DNA from: Nevskia sp.
Lineage (GTDB): Bacteria > Pseudomonadota > Gammaproteobacteria > Nevskiales > Nevskiaceae
Reading direction: 5' to 3'
DNA length: 64,000 bases
Assembly (NCBI RefSeq): GCF_021732705.1
Contig: NZ_JAKFUM010000011.1
Coordinates: 62,001 to 126,000 of the forward strand
The position numbers were made by a program, and so were the translations under genes. Below, in pieces: positions 63,242 through 64,000 of this stretch; position 1 is the first letter of the stretch, and each line of letters opens with the position of its first letter. The notes beneath the pieces were generated by a model. The model searched no databases, was not told where the DNA came from, and was given only the letters and a program-made list of their open reading frames with translations.

Positions 63242-64000
63242 TCAGTCCGGGAACACGAACGCGATCATCACGACGGTATTGAACGCGAGCAGCAGCAGTG
63301 CCGTCGGCACCTGCACCTTGATCACGGCATGGCGATCACGCAGTTCAAGCAGGGCGGCCGGCACCAGATTGAAGTTGGCCGCCATCGGCGTCATCAGCGT
63401 GCCGCAAAAGCCGGACAGCATGCCGAGCGCGCTCATCACGACGACATCGCCGCCGTAGCGGCCGACGATCAGCGGCAGGCCGATGCCCGCCGTCATCACC
63501 GGGAACGCCGCAAAAGCGTTGCCCATCACCATCGTGAACAGCGCCATGCCGGCGGTGTAGGCGCAGACGGCGGCGATGCGGCTGTCGACCGCGAGACTCT
63601 GCGTCGCCAGATCGCCGATCACCGGGCCGACGCCGGCGAGCGCGAACACTGCGCCGAGCGAGGCCAGCATCTGCGGCAGCAGTGCCGCCCAGCCCACGGT
63701 ATCCATCAGCCGCCGTCCGTCATGCGCCGGCGAGGACCACGGCTGCCGCAGCAGCGTGATCGCCAAGGTCATGCCGACGACCGCACCCAAGGTCAGCGAG
63801 ACCAAGGTGGCCTGCTTCGGATCGATCAGCGGCGCGCCGTGGATCGTCATGCGCTTCAGCAGCAAGGTTCCGAGCAGGGTCGTCAGCGGAATCGCCAGCG
63901 CCGGCACGAACAGCTTCAGACCCAGCCGCTGCGCGCTCGCCGTGCGCTGCTCGGCGCTCGTCGTCTTCGGCTGCCCGAGGCCCAGCCCCCGAATGCCGGC
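63242..64000 (-). CDS. DUF979 membrane permease (N-terminus outside window)
   Basis: About 252 C-terminal residues of a polytopic membrane protein of the DUF979 family, with at least six membrane segments and the conserved GNAFAAFPVMTAGIGLPLIVGRYGGD and SGFCGTLMTPMAANFNLVPAALLEL. The frame runs open to the end of the window, so the true start is beyond 64000 (the GTG near 63907 is internal). DUF979 proteins pair with DUF969 to form a probable permease; DUF969 is expected just outside. Confidence 0.88.
   Translation of the reverse strand, partial: AGIRGLGLGQPKTTSAEQRTASAQRLGLKLFVPALAIPLTTLLGTLLLKRMTIHGAPLIDPKQATLVSLTLGAVVGMTLAITLLRQPWSSPAHDGRRLMDTVGWAALLPQMLASLGAVFALAGVGPVIGDLATQSLAVDSRIAAVCAYTAGMALFTMVMGNAFAAFPVMTAGIGLPLIVGRYGGDVVVMSALGMLSGFCGTLMTPMAANFNLVPAALLELRDRHAVIKVQVPTALLLLAFNTVVMIAFVFPD

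Overview
The window is about 64 kb of a dense, GC-rich (roughly 65%) bacterial chromosome. Gene content points to an aerobic gammaproteobacterium, most plausibly Nevskiales (Solimonadaceae/Nevskiaceae). The indicators are a system I Ccm cytochrome c maturation locus, DUF1302/DUF1329 outer-membrane proteins beside RND (MMPL) lipid transporters, a soluble NAD-dependent formate dehydrogenase, GspA/GspB and many acyl-CoA genes. The taxonomic guess is inference; no rRNA is present.

Layout. 1-4538: ccm genes (ccmABCDEF) on the minus strand, split between ccmB and ccmC by an opposite-strand orphan LysR-type HTH gene. 4651-17224: folD, a molybdenum/formate block (ModE-like regulator, OFA-family transporter, fdsGBA-fdhD-fdsD), a lipoprotein and moaB. 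A 487-bp element with 46-bp inverted termini and a GxxExxY nuclease-like gene sits between fdsB and fdsA. 17259-23213: an HpnN-type RND transporter divergent from an MlaC/HpnM-type periplasmic protein, then an M14 peptidase, an alpha/beta hydrolase, a DUF1272 protein and tRNA-Ala(CGC). 23455-28297: a secreted subtilase with a GlyGly-CTERM-like tail, an amber-interrupted small acidic gene, orn and a cystathionine beta-synthase. 28358-33418: nikR and two TonB-dependent receptors. 33589-39753: a cystathionine gamma-lyase/synthase, phhB, elaA, gspA-gspB and argD. 39917-43842: a secreted PHP-type protein, a small unknown protein and an SDR of the 3-hydroxyacyl-CoA dehydrogenase type 2 kind.

43921-60652 is a lipid-centred region. 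On the minus strand a TetR regulator precedes DUF1302, DUF1329, a YCF48 protein, an RND transporter and two unknown proteins. On the plus strand are an LCMT-like methyltransferase and an operon of a PF10118 metal-dependent hydrolase, acyl-CoA synthetase, SRPBCC protein and two acyl-CoA dehydrogenases. The arrangement suggests coupled uptake/export and activation/oxidation of a hydrophobic acyl or steroid-like compound; the substrate is unknown.

60725-61963 looks like a relic integron cassette stretch: an attC-like site, an acetyltransferase-like fragment without a proper start, a TPR-like cassette protein and further GTTRRRY-type boundaries, with no integrase in the window. The window ends in DUF2891 and DUF979 genes.

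The most unusual items are the inverted-repeat GxxExxY element inside the formate dehydrogenase operon, the attC-bearing cassette relic, the DUF1302/DUF1329/YCF48/RND cluster, and the small gene interrupted by an in-frame TAG.
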